Source: CAZVFX01 sp964626565
GTDB taxonomy: Bacteria; Myxococcota_A; UBA9042; CAIXZC01
Direction: 5' to 3'
Length of the DNA: 17,291 nucleotides
NCBI GenBank assembly: GCA_964626565.1
Contig: CAZVFX010000141.1
Location: forward strand, 1 to 17,291
Position 1 is the stretch's first letter. Each line of letters begins with the position of its first letter. The notes under the pieces were generated by a model. It ran no database searches, was not told where the DNA came from, and saw nothing but the letters and a program-made list of their open reading frames with translations. Positions 5,909-14,037 of this stretch are shown piece after piece. The position numbers were made by a program, and so were the translations under genes.

Positions 5909-7881
5909 AACATACTTTCGTATTGGCGGGGCTGAGACCCGCTCTATTCATCGGCGTGATTTCGTTGGCGCTGCTCGGCTATGGCGGTTGCCGGGGCGGA
6001 CAGGAAGAAGCGGCGGAGAAATCTCACGGCTCGGGGCACGCGCACGACGAGCACGGCCACGGGGAGCAGGAGCAAGAAGGACACGGTCACGAAGGGTGCA
6101 GCCACGAAAAGGAGGCTCACAAAGAGGAGGCCCACGAAAAGGAAGGCGTTGAAGAACACGCGGAGGAAGGGTGCGGATGTGCGGAGAATGAGGAGGAAGA
6201 GCACGGACATGGGCATGCCGGACCGGGCCTTTCGCTGGATGAGTTGCACGAGAAACGGTGTGAACACGAAGTGGCTGCGCTCGAGTGTGACGAATGCCGC
6301 TACGAGTTGGGCGTAGTCAAAGTGCCGGAGAAGGTGGCCCGCAAACTGTTGGACACCGTCATCGTCGGTCCGCCGGACGACGCAAAAAAGGGTCTCTCCC
6401 TGCGCTGCGAGTTGGGCATCGACGAGTTGCACTCCACCCAGGTGGTGGCGCTGAGGGCCGGAAGGGTAAAACAGATCATGAAGACGTTGGGCCAGAAGGT
6501 CGAGCCCGGGGACGTTCTGGCCGTGCTCTATTCCGACTCCTACAGTGAGGCGAGGAGGGAGCACAGCGAGGCCCACCAGCGGTTGAAGGTGGAGGACGCC
6601 CGGCTCAAACGCTTGCAACAGGTGCAGGGGAATTTGCAGACCCTGTTGGACAAGCTGAAGGAGGCGGATGGCTCGCCCCTCGAAGAGGAGGTGCTCGCGG
6701 GACTGATAATCGGGGAGGAAAAGGGCCGCTTGCTGGCTGCAGCCAATGCTTTTCGTTCCGCCACGGTGGAATGGGGGCGGGAGATGATGCGGGTTAAGGA
6801 CACCCGCATGCTGCTGGCATATCTGGCAGGGGAAAACTCCAAAGTGGATGTTGATTCGCTCGTTGGGGGAGAGTGGAAGGAGCGCTTGCTTACAGCCAGG
6901 GCCGAACTTCGGCTCGCCCGGAAGACCTACAAGCGGGCCAAGGAGTTGGCGTCCAAGGGGATCTCGGCGAGAAAGGAGTTGGACGTTGCCACCAGGGACT
7001 TGTCGGTGGCTGGGGACCGTTTCGATGCTGCGATGGAAGCTGTGCGGCTGGATATGGACCGCACCGAAACTGAAATGTCGCTCCGGGTCCAGACTGCGCG
7101 GGCTGCGTTCCTGTCCGCGCTGGAAGGGGTTTCATTGCGTATCGACATCGAGCGGCTGGAGGCGGAACAGGAGTTGGAGCATGCGAAGCTAAAAACCGCG
7201 GTGTCCCATCGCCAGCTTGAGATGTTTGGCTTGAAAGCGGAGGAGTTGGAGAGCCTGCCCGACTCGGACTCTGCGGCCTTCGGGCTGCTGGAGGTCCGGG
7301 CGCCGGCCGCGGGAGTGATCATCGGCCAACAGGCCGCACTGGGTCAAAGCGTACCCGAGGGAGAGGGGCTGTTCTCCGTTGCGGACATGTCCACCGTGTG
7401 GGCGTGGTGCGATGTGTACAACCGGGATTTTCCCGCCATGCTCACTGCGAAACCGCCCTTCGAAGCAGTAGTGGAAGTGGACGCGTTTGCACACCGCCGT
7501 TTCCCCGGCACGGTGGACTACGTGGGGCACACCCTGGACGTGCACACCCGGACGGTAAAGGTACGGGTGGTTCTACCCAATCCCGACGGCCTGCTGAGGC
7601 CGGGCATGTTTGTCCGGGCCGCAGTGGAGCTGCCGAAGCCGGGCAAGAGCATCAGGGTGCCCGCCTCCGCAGTAGTCTTCGATGAAGATTATGCATTCGT
7701 GTTCAAGCACTGGAAGGAGGGCTATTGGGTGCGCCGTAATATCACAGTGGGTGAGAAACTGGGCGATTCCTTCGAAGTGCTCACCGGGGTAGCACCTGGT
7801 GACGAACTTGCTGTTAGGGGCGCGTTCTTTCTGAAGAGCGATGTGTTGCGGGAGAAGATGGGCGCGGGCTGCGCCGACTGA
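5905..7881 (+). CDS. czcB: Long His-rich membrane fusion lipoprotein of metal efflux pump (CzcB/CusB-like)
   Basis: A 658-residue periplasmic adaptor linking pump and outer-membrane channel. The N-terminus resembles a lipoprotein signal (GYGGC, Cys29). Residues about 41-104 are a His/Glu-rich tail with many H-x-H pairs and Cys (CSH, GCGC). Next comes a Cys/His module, CEHEVAALECDECRYELGVV (119-138), of the kind seen ahead of CzcB-type adaptors. The lipoyl-like half sites are near 180-212 (AGRVKQIMKTLGQKVEPGDV) and 460-495 (EVRAPAAGVIIGQQ). Between them lies an unusually long charged helical hairpin (about 213-450). Beta-barrel and membrane-proximal domains finish the protein (HTRTVKVRVVLPNPDGLLRPGMFV near 547; VLTGVAPGDELAVRG near 625). 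Typical family members are about 400-520 residues; the extra length is in the His tail and hairpin. GAGG at 5894-5897 is 7 nt before the ATG, which overlaps the previous stop. Confidence 0.9.
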   Translation: MKHTFVLAGLRPALFIGVISLALLGYGGCRGGQEEAAEKSHGSGHAHDEHGHGEQEQEGHGHEGCSHEKEAHKEEAHEKEGVEEHAEEGCGCAENEEEEHGHGHAGPGLSLDELHEKRCEHEVAALECDECRYELGVVKVPEKVARKLLDTVIVGPPDDAKKGLSLRCELGIDELHSTQVVALRAGRVKQIMKTLGQKVEPGDVLAVLYSDSYSEARREHSEAHQRLKVEDARLKRLQQVQGNLQTLLDKLKEADGSPLEEEVLAGLIIGEEKGRLLAAANAFRSATVEWGREMMRVKDTRMLLAYLAGENSKVDVDSLVGGEWKERLLTARAELRLARKTYKRAKELASKGISARKELDVATRDLSVAGDRFDAAMEAVRLDMDRTETEMSLRVQTARAAFLSALEGVSLRIDIERLEAEQELEHAKLKTAVSHRQLEMFGLKAEELESLPDSDSAAFGLLEVRAPAAGVIIGQQAALGQSVPEGEGLFSVADMSTVWAWCDVYNRDFPAMLTAKPPFEAVVEVDAFAHRRFPGTVDYVGHTLDVHTRTVKVRVVLPNPDGLLRPGMFVRAAVELPKPGKSIRVPASAVVFDEDYAFVFKHWKEGYWVRRNITVGEKLGDSFEVLTGVAPGDELAVRGAFFLKSDVLREKMGAGCAD

Positions 7882-7899
7882 GAGGAGGTTTAACTCATC

Positions 7900-10800
7900 A
7901 TGGCTGTCATACGCTTCTTTCTAGGCCAGCAGCTCCTCTCGGTGCTGTTGGCCCTGGCGGTGTTAGGCGGGGGGCTGTGGGCGTGGAACGAGTTGCCCAT
8001 CGACGCCTTCCCGGACGCAACCAACGTACAGGTAATGGTACTCACCAAGGCTCCCGGATTGTCCACGTCCGAGGTGGAAAGGAAGATCTCGTATCCCATC
8101 GAGCAGGCCATGTCCGGGCTGCCAAAGGTGCGAGAGGTGAGGTCCATGTCACGGAACGCGTTGTCCCAGGTGGTGATAATCTTCGAGGACGACGTAGACA
8201 TCTACTTTGCCCGGCAGCTCGTCCACGAGCGCCTGGCGGACACGAGGGACGATCTTCCGGAAGGGGTGGAGGCAGAACCGGGTCCTATCAGCACGGGCTT
8301 GGGCGAAGTGTACCAGTACTCATTGGAAACCGGCTACTATTGCCCCGAGCATCCCGATTCCTGGTCCAAGGACGCGGGAACGTGCGAGCACGACGGCGAG
8401 GAGTTGCTCAAAGCCGACTACAGCCCCATGCAGTTGCGCACTATTCAGGACTGGGTGCTGGCGCCGCAGTTGCGGGTGCTCAAAGGGGTCAACGAGGTGA
8501 ACTCCTTCGGCGGGTACGTCAGGCAGTACCACGTTGTCCCAAAAGCCGATCTGCTCATCAAATACGACCTGTCGTTGCAGGACCTGGTGGAGGCCATTGC
8601 GGACAACAACGCGAATGCGGGCGGCGGCTTCTTGGTGCGTGGGGACGAGCAAAGCTATGTGGTCTCCGAGGGACTCGTGCGCTCTCGGGAGGATATCGCC
8701 AACATCGTGCTCAAAGTGGAGAACGGTGCGCCGGTGCTGGTGGCACACGTTGCGGACGTGGATTTCGGTCCTATGACCCGCCAGGGCGCGGTGACCAGGG
8801 ATGGCCGGGGCGAGGTGGTGGCGGGCATGGTGATCATGCTGAAAGGGGAGAACTCCCGGGAGGTTGTGAATCGCGTCAAGGGAGAACTGGCGGGCCTGTC
8901 AAAAACGCTGCCCCCGGGGGTGAAGGTGCGGCCGTTCTATGATCGTACCGACCTCATTCTGGCCAGTGTGAATACGGTCAGCCGGGCTTTGCTGGAGGGC
9001 GGCCTGTTGGTGATCGTGGTGCTGTTCCTCTTCTTGTGGGACATCCGCGGCGCGCTCATCGTGGCCCTGTCGCTGCCCCTCACCGCGTCCATCGCGTTCA
9101 TCGTTATGAAATGGTATGGAGTGACCGCCAACCTCATGACGCTCGGCGGATTGGCCATCGCCATCGGTATGGTGGTGGACGGCGCGATCGTTGTGGTGGA
9201 GAACGTGGTCGCCATGATGCGGGACCCGACCTACGCCGGCCGCAGCAAACGCCATGTGGCCGAAATGGCCGCCAGGGAGGTGGCTCGGCCGATCTTCTTT
9301 TCCATCATGGTGATCGTGGCCGTGATCATACCGCTGTTCACTCTCGAGCAGATCGAGGGCAAGATGTTCAAGCCCATGGCGTTGACCATGATCTTTGCCA
9401 TGGCCGGATCGTTGTTGGTTGCCCTTACCGTGGTGCCGCCACTGGCATCGCTGCTGGCCTCGAGGAAGCCTGAGCGGAAAGGGGGAAACCCGGTGGTCAG
9501 GATGCTGGTCTTCCTGTACCGGCCGACCCTGGGATGGGCAAGCCGGCACAGGATAGTCGTGGCTCTGATTTCGCTGGCTTTTCTGGTGGGAGCTGCAATT
9601 GTGGCGCCGAGGCTTGGTACCGAATTTCTGCCGCCGCTCGACGAGGGGTCCATCGCGGTCAACGTGGTGCGGCTGCCCAGCGCTTCACTGGACGGCAGCC
9701 GGGACCAGGCGTTGCTGCTGGAAGAGATGATCCTGGAAGAGCTGCCCGAGGTGGAGACGGTGGTCTCAAAAACAGGAAGGGCCGAAATCGCGGAGGACCC
9801 CATGGGTCCAGAGCAAAACGACCTGCTCATCATGTTGAAGCCTCCCGACCAGTGGCGGGACGGAGTCACCAAGGCGGACCTGGTAGAGGAGTTGGGCCGG
9901 ATATTCGGCCGTGTCCCGGGCATCAGGCCTTCTTTCAGCCAGCCCATTGCATTGCGGGTGAACGAGCTGATCAGCGGAGTCAAATCGGACGTCGCAATCA
10001 AGATCTACGGTGATGATCTGGGCGAGCTGCAGGAGGCCGCGGAACGCATCGCACCCGCACTCTCCTCCATCGACGGCGCACACGACGTGAAAGTGGAGCA
10101 GTCCTCGGGCATGCGGCAGATCCTGATCACGCCCAAACGGGACCGTCTTCACCGGTACGGTCTGAACGTCGAGGATATCAACGACGTGGTGGAGACCGCG
10201 GTTGGCGGCAGGGTAGTGGGGCAGGTTTACGAAGGGCAGCGCTCGTTTGGGATTCAGGTGCGGTTTCGGGAAGAAGAGCGCAACAGCCCCGAGGCGATCG
10301 AGCGGATCCCCATGGAGGCCTCGGACGGCACCCGGCTGCACCTGGGCGACGTAGCCGTAGTAGGGGAGGTGGAGACGCCTGCGCAGGTTAGCCGGGACAA
10401 CGCACGGCGGCGGCTACTGGTTGAGTGCAACGTGCGGGGGCGGGACCTGGGCAGCTTCGTAGCCGAAGCGAAGGCGGCGGTGTCGGGCATCGAAGAGTCG
10501 CTGCCTTCCGGTTACCGGCTCGCCTGGGGCGGCCAGTTCGAGAACCAGGAACGGGCAACGAAGCGGCTGATGATCGTTGTTCCCGTGGCCCTGATGCTAA
10601 TTCTACTCATGCAGCTTTCGGCCTTGCGCAACCTGAGATCCACCCTGCTGGTGATTTTGAATCTCCCCTTCTCATTGGTGGGGGGAATAGGAATTATCTG
10701 GCTGCTCGACATGAACATCAGCGTGTCGGTGATGGTGGGCTTGATCGTCTTGTTCGGCATGGCGGTTCAGCACGGCACCGTACTGGTTGCATTCATCGAC

Positions 10801-11091
10801 GAACTGCGCGGGCGAGGCCAATCCATTGCAGACGCAGTACGGGACGCTTCAGTCCGCCGGCTGAGGCCGTTGCTCATGACCAAGCTCACCTCGTTGCTGG
10901 GGCTGATTCCCATGTTGTTGAGTACGGGGCCGGGGTCGGACATCCAAAGGCCCCTGGCCGCGGTGGTGTTGGGAGGTTTACTCTTCACTACGCTGCTCAA
11001 CATGTATGTGGTGCCGGCTCTCTACCCCTGGTTCCACCGGGAAGGGGACCTGGAGATGGCGGCAAGCAGCAACAACAGCAACGCCAGTTGA
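7900..11091 (+). CDS. czcA: Heavy metal efflux RND transporter (CzcA/CusA family)
   Basis: A 1063-residue inner-membrane proton/metal antiporter, the engine of the tripartite pump. Family landmarks are the N-terminal helix with LPIDAFPDATNVQV (about 31), APGLSTSEVERKISYPIE (51), GLGEVYQY (133), RTIQDWVLAPQLR (180), helix 4 with GGLAIAIGMVVDGAIVVVEN (Asp427, Glu434), FLPPLDEGSIAVN (576), RLRPLLMTKLTSLLG and IQRPLAAVVLGGL near the end. Helix 4 has AIAIG rather than the DFG of classic CzcA. The position of CusA Met573 is Asn588 by hand alignment, arguing against Cu/Ag; the exported metal stays unassigned. Residues about 145-172 are a heavy-metal-binding-domain-like insert. Helix 10 reads AVQHG (His958), where I would expect Asn. 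AGGAGG (7883-7888) lies 11 nt before the ATG, a little far. The 3' end overlaps the convergent protease gene by 70 bp. Confidence 0.92.
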   Translation: MAVIRFFLGQQLLSVLLALAVLGGGLWAWNELPIDAFPDATNVQVMVLTKAPGLSTSEVERKISYPIEQAMSGLPKVREVRSMSRNALSQVVIIFEDDVDIYFARQLVHERLADTRDDLPEGVEAEPGPISTGLGEVYQYSLETGYYCPEHPDSWSKDAGTCEHDGEELLKADYSPMQLRTIQDWVLAPQLRVLKGVNEVNSFGGYVRQYHVVPKADLLIKYDLSLQDLVEAIADNNANAGGGFLVRGDEQSYVVSEGLVRSREDIANIVLKVENGAPVLVAHVADVDFGPMTRQGAVTRDGRGEVVAGMVIMLKGENSREVVNRVKGELAGLSKTLPPGVKVRPFYDRTDLILASVNTVSRALLEGGLLVIVVLFLFLWDIRGALIVALSLPLTASIAFIVMKWYGVTANLMTLGGLAIAIGMVVDGAIVVVENVVAMMRDPTYAGRSKRHVAEMAAREVARPIFFSIMVIVAVIIPLFTLEQIEGKMFKPMALTMIFAMAGSLLVALTVVPPLASLLASRKPERKGGNPVVRMLVFLYRPTLGWASRHRIVVALISLAFLVGAAIVAPRLGTEFLPPLDEGSIAVNVVRLPSASLDGSRDQALLLEEMILEELPEVETVVSKTGRAEIAEDPMGPEQNDLLIMLKPPDQWRDGVTKADLVEELGRIFGRVPGIRPSFSQPIALRVNELISGVKSDVAIKIYGDDLGELQEAAERIAPALSSIDGAHDVKVEQSSGMRQILITPKRDRLHRYGLNVEDINDVVETAVGGRVVGQVYEGQRSFGIQVRFREEERNSPEAIERIPMEASDGTRLHLGDVAVVGEVETPAQVSRDNARRRLLVECNVRGRDLGSFVAEAKAAVSGIEESLPSGYRLAWGGQFENQERATKRLMIVVPVALMLILLMQLSALRNLRSTLLVILNLPFSLVGGIGIIWLLDMNISVSVMVGLIVLFGMAVQHGTVLVAFIDELRGRGQSIADAVRDASVRRLRPLLMTKLTSLLGLIPMLLSTGPGSDIQRPLAAVVLGGLLFTTLLNMYVVPALYPWFHREGDLEMAASSNNSNAS
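8332..8415 (+). other. Heavy-metal-binding-domain-like insert inside the RND pump
   Basis: Codons for residues about 145-172 of the pump read like a degenerate heavy-metal-binding domain (HMBD, usual pattern YxCPMHPx..PGxCPxCGMxL). Here the pattern begins YYCPEHP, then has AGTCEHDGEEL. Cys148, His151, Cys162 and His164 are the candidate ligands, and the usual CxxCGM ending is replaced by CEHDGE. It sits between GEVYQY and SPMQLRTIQDW, two segments I expect to be nearly contiguous in this family, so it is an insertion in the periplasmic porter domain. Confidence 0.65.
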
Positions 11092-11846
11092 GCTGCCGAC
11101 GGGATGGTCTGGCTGTCACGGGAGGTTGAGCATCCGCCTCCGCCACCGTCTTCTTCTTCCGTATCTTCATAGACGTCGAGAAAGGCCGGGGTGATGGTCG
11201 GGCAGATGTGCCCTTCCTGCTTGGGGTAGACCGTACACAGGCCGTCGATGTCATCCTGGTTCAGCGTCCGTTTGTGGTCTTCACCTGGCTGAATCTCACC
11301 GAACATGGTCGCGTCTTCGTCATCCCAGTTCTCCACGAAACCGAAGATGTGACCCAGTTCATGGGTGATCACGCTCTGGACATCCATCTTGTGCGGTTCT
11401 GCTGCCGGATCCGTGGTGAAAGAAATATGCTCTCCATCCAATTCGATGTCAGCATCCACGATTTTTCCGGTGTCCTCAATCCAGTAGGGCTTGGTGTAGG
11501 CCACAGGGATGTCGGTGTAGGGCCACTTCTTCTCCCGCATCACCACTTTTACCAGGATAGGATCCTCATCCTCCGGGCCGATTTCGTTCTGGTTGGTGAT
11601 CCCGCCGTATTGCAGCCGCACCGAACTGCAGTCATGGTTCCACGCATCCAGCGACGCCTTGAGCGCAGCTTCGAGGTCTTCAAATGCTACCTCGTCGCTC
11701 TCCGCCTCGTGCAGGTATACCGTAATGCAGGGGTCCTCCCAGTGCACCGGCGCACCCTTGGACGATACCTTCTGTTCCCACGCATGTGCGCTCCCGGAAA
11801 GAAGCGCCAAGGCCAACACCATCAACAATGAACTGCTCTTCCTCAT
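11022..11846 (-). CDS. Matrixin-like secreted zinc metalloprotease with MYXO-CTERM-like tail
   Basis: A 274-residue exported protein of the metzincin/matrixin (M10A) type. A signal peptide (1-22, cut near AHA|WEQ) is followed by a compact catalytic domain: VHWEDPCITVYL near 34, DLEAALKASLDAWN near 57, then VITHELGHIFGFVEN (His162, Glu163, His166, Gly169) and a Met-turn ATMF (Met181). RTLNQDDIDGLCTVYP near 193 is the usual matrixin domain end in myxobacterial relatives. The third zinc-ligand position is Glu172 rather than His, so activity is uncertain. The tail is an acidic segment, five Gly and a Cys (234-239), a hydrophobic helix and Arg-containing end, like a MYXO-CTERM surface-sorting signal. 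The ATG at 11846 is preferred over the GTG at 11861 because GGGAGGG lies just upstream and the signal peptide begins there. It starts 25 nt after tex, probably in one transcript. Confidence 0.82.
   Translation of the reverse strand: MRKSSSLLMVLALALLSGSAHAWEQKVSSKGAPVHWEDPCITVYLHEAESDEVAFEDLEAALKASLDAWNHDCSSVRLQYGGITNQNEIGPEDEDPILVKVVMREKKWPYTDIPVAYTKPYWIEDTGKIVDADIELDGEHISFTTDPAAEPHKMDVQSVITHELGHIFGFVENWDDEDATMFGEIQPGEDHKRTLNQDDIDGLCTVYPKQEGHICPTITPAFLDVYEDTEEEDGGGGGCSTSRDSQTIPSAAQLALLLLLLAAISRSPSRWNQG
11037..11147 (-). other. MYXO-CTERM-like C-terminal sorting region of the protease
   Basis: Residues 234-270 of the protease are a Gly run, one Cys (Cys239), a short polar stretch, about 13 mostly Leu/Ala residues and a tail with two Arg. 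This order matches the MYXO-CTERM class of sorting signals, which myxosortases process at a conserved Cys. The hydrophobic part is encoded antisense to the last codons of the RND pump gene. Confidence 0.5.
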
Positions 11847-11871
11847 CCTTCCCTCCCGCACCTCTTAGCGG

Positions 11872-14028
11872 TCAACCGAGCTCCGACGGTTTCATGGAAA
11901 GCCCGATGCGGTTGCGTTTGCGGTCCACTTCCACGACCTTCACACGTACGGTCTTGCCCGGCTGGCAGATATCGAAAGGCGTGGAGACTCGGCGATCCGC
12001 CATTTGAGAAATGTGCACCAGGCCGTCCCGGTGCACGCCGATGTCTACAAAGGCGCCGAAGTCTGTGACGCTGTTGACCCTTCCCGGCAGGATCATACCG
12101 ACCTGCAAGTCATCGATGGAATTGACGTCATCGTCAAAGCTGAACGCAACCCGCTCACCACGCGGGTCCCGGGCCGGCTTTTCCAACTCACCCAGAATGT
12201 CGGCCCAGCTTTGGGGCCCCAACCCGAGGTCGGCTGCCGAAACTTCGCTCCGGAGACGAGTCACGCATTCTGCATCTCCCAGAACCGACTTCACCGTCGC
12301 GCCCAGACGCTTCGCCGCGACCCGAACCGCGGAGTAGTTTTCGGGGTGCACCCCGGTGCCGTCCAACGGCTCCGAGCCATCGGGAATGCGCAGGAAGCCG
12401 GCGCACTGGACGAACCGGGTCCGGCCGATCCCCGTCACTTTCAAAACGTCCGTTCGCTTGCGGAACGCTCCCTGCCGGCTGCGATGGTCAACGATAGCGT
12501 GGGCTGAGGTAGGGCCGATGCCGGCCACGTGGGCCAGCAGAGCCGGCGACGCAGTATTGATTTCAACGCCCACCCGGTTGACACACTCCTCCACTACTGC
12601 GTCCAGACCCCGGGCCAGCAAGGTCTGATCGACGTCGTGCTGGTACTGGCCCACCCCTAGAGCTTTGGGATCGATCTTCACCAGTTCGGCCAGCGGGTCT
12701 TGAAATCGGCGTCCGATGGACACCGCGCCCCTAAGGCTCACGTCCATGTCGGGCAGCTCCTCCCTGGCAACCGGCGACGCTGAATAGACCGATGCTCCCG
12801 CCTCACGCACCGCCTCGACCTCCACCGGATGCGGCCAATTGGTTCTCTCCAGAAACGCCATGCTCTCACGGTGGGCCGTGCCATCGCCTACCGCGACGAC
12901 TTCCACCCGGTGGCGGCGGGCCAGATCCAGCAGCGTCTGCCGGGCTCGGTCCGTTTGCTGCCGGGGCGGATGCGGGTAAATGGTAGCCGTGGCCAGCACC
13001 TCCCCGGTGGCGTCCACCACCGCGGTCTTGCAGCCGTGGGCAAATCCGGGGTCCAGAGCCAGCACCCGTTTGCCCCTCAGCGGCGGCGCCATGAGCAACG
13101 TGCGCAGGTTCTGTTCAAACGTCTTCACCGAAGCCCGGTCGGCTCGTTCCTTCAACGCACCCAGCACCTCCCTTTCCACTGCGGGCCAAAGCAGGCGCTG
13201 CCAGCTATCCCGGGATGCCCCAATGAAGTCACCTCTGAACTGCTGAGGCACCGTGGGTTGGAAAAAACGTTCGACGAGTTCCGTTCCCTGCCGTTCGTGG
13301 ACTTCCACCTTGATTGACAATGCACCTTGAGTCTCTCCGCGAAACATGGCCAGGAGGCGGTGGGGCGGGGCTGAGGCTACCGGCTCCGAACGGTCCAGGT
13401 AGTCCCGGAAGGCCTCTGTGGCCTCTTCGGCGGCGCCGCGCTTGCGGGCACTCTTGATTCGCCCTCTGGTCATCGCCAGCCGGCGGACGGCCGCGCGGCC
13501 GGGCGGATGGGTGGCCAGCACCTCGGCAACGATGTCCCGGGCGCCTTCCAACGCTTCGGCCGGATTCGACACGCCCAGCTCCCGGTCGACGAAAGCGCGG
13601 GCCACCTCCATGCGATCATGGGAAGGGGAAGGGCGTTGACCCAGAATCATCATGGCCAGCGGCTCTAAGCCGGCTTTGCGCGCTGCCTCGGCGCGGGTCT
13701 TTCGCTTCTGGCGGTAGGGGAGGTAGAGATCCTCGAGCTGTTGCTTGTCCCAGCAATTCTCGATGGCGGACCGCAACTCGTCGGTGAGTTTGCCCTGCTT
13801 CTCGATAGCTGTGAGCACTGTCTTCTTGCGGGCAACCAGCGCCTGCAGCGCGGCCAGGGCGTCTTGCACGGCCCTGATCTGCTCCTCGTCCAGGCCGCCG
13901 GTCTGCTCCTTCCGGTACCGGGCGATGAAAGGGATCGTGTTCCCCTCTTCCAACAGTTGGCAGCAGCCGGCTACACCCGCGGGCGGCAGTCCGGTTCCGG
14001 AGATTACGTGTTTCACAACGACGTCCAT
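11872..14028 (-). CDS. tex: Tex, S1-domain RNA-binding transcription accessory protein
   Basis: A 718-residue cytoplasmic protein of the Tex/YhgF family, which binds nucleic acid and is linked to transcription and RNA turnover. All domains are visible in order: the helical N-terminal region with EGNTIPFIARYRKEQTGGLD (28-47), a YqgF-like RNase H fold (about 318-420, GKRVLALDPGFAHGCKTAVV), the highly conserved DVSLRGAVSIGRRFQDPLAE near 429 and DPKALGVGQYQHDV at 453. Next are helix-hairpin-helix segments (VAGIGPTSAHAIVDHR near 501, VTGIGRTRF near 531) and a C-terminal S1 domain (642-713, PGRVNSVTDFGAFVDIGVHRDGLVH). The family usually runs about 710-790 residues, so this is a complete, compact member. 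The ATG at 14028 has GAGGTAG about 6 nt upstream, lying over the stop of the preceding gene. Nine nucleotides separate the two genes, so they should be co-transcribed. Confidence 0.95.
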   Translation of the reverse strand: MDVVVKHVISGTGLPPAGVAGCCQLLEEGNTIPFIARYRKEQTGGLDEEQIRAVQDALAALQALVARKKTVLTAIEKQGKLTDELRSAIENCWDKQQLEDLYLPYRQKRKTRAEAARKAGLEPLAMMILGQRPSPSHDRMEVARAFVDRELGVSNPAEALEGARDIVAEVLATHPPGRAAVRRLAMTRGRIKSARKRGAAEEATEAFRDYLDRSEPVASAPPHRLLAMFRGETQGALSIKVEVHERQGTELVERFFQPTVPQQFRGDFIGASRDSWQRLLWPAVEREVLGALKERADRASVKTFEQNLRTLLMAPPLRGKRVLALDPGFAHGCKTAVVDATGEVLATATIYPHPPRQQTDRARQTLLDLARRHRVEVVAVGDGTAHRESMAFLERTNWPHPVEVEAVREAGASVYSASPVAREELPDMDVSLRGAVSIGRRFQDPLAELVKIDPKALGVGQYQHDVDQTLLARGLDAVVEECVNRVGVEINTASPALLAHVAGIGPTSAHAIVDHRSRQGAFRKRTDVLKVTGIGRTRFVQCAGFLRIPDGSEPLDGTGVHPENYSAVRVAAKRLGATVKSVLGDAECVTRLRSEVSAADLGLGPQSWADILGELEKPARDPRGERVAFSFDDDVNSIDDLQVGMILPGRVNSVTDFGAFVDIGVHRDGLVHISQMADRRVSTPFDICQPGKTVRVKVVEVDRKRNRIGLSMKPSELG

Positions 14029-14037
14029 TGAGCTACC

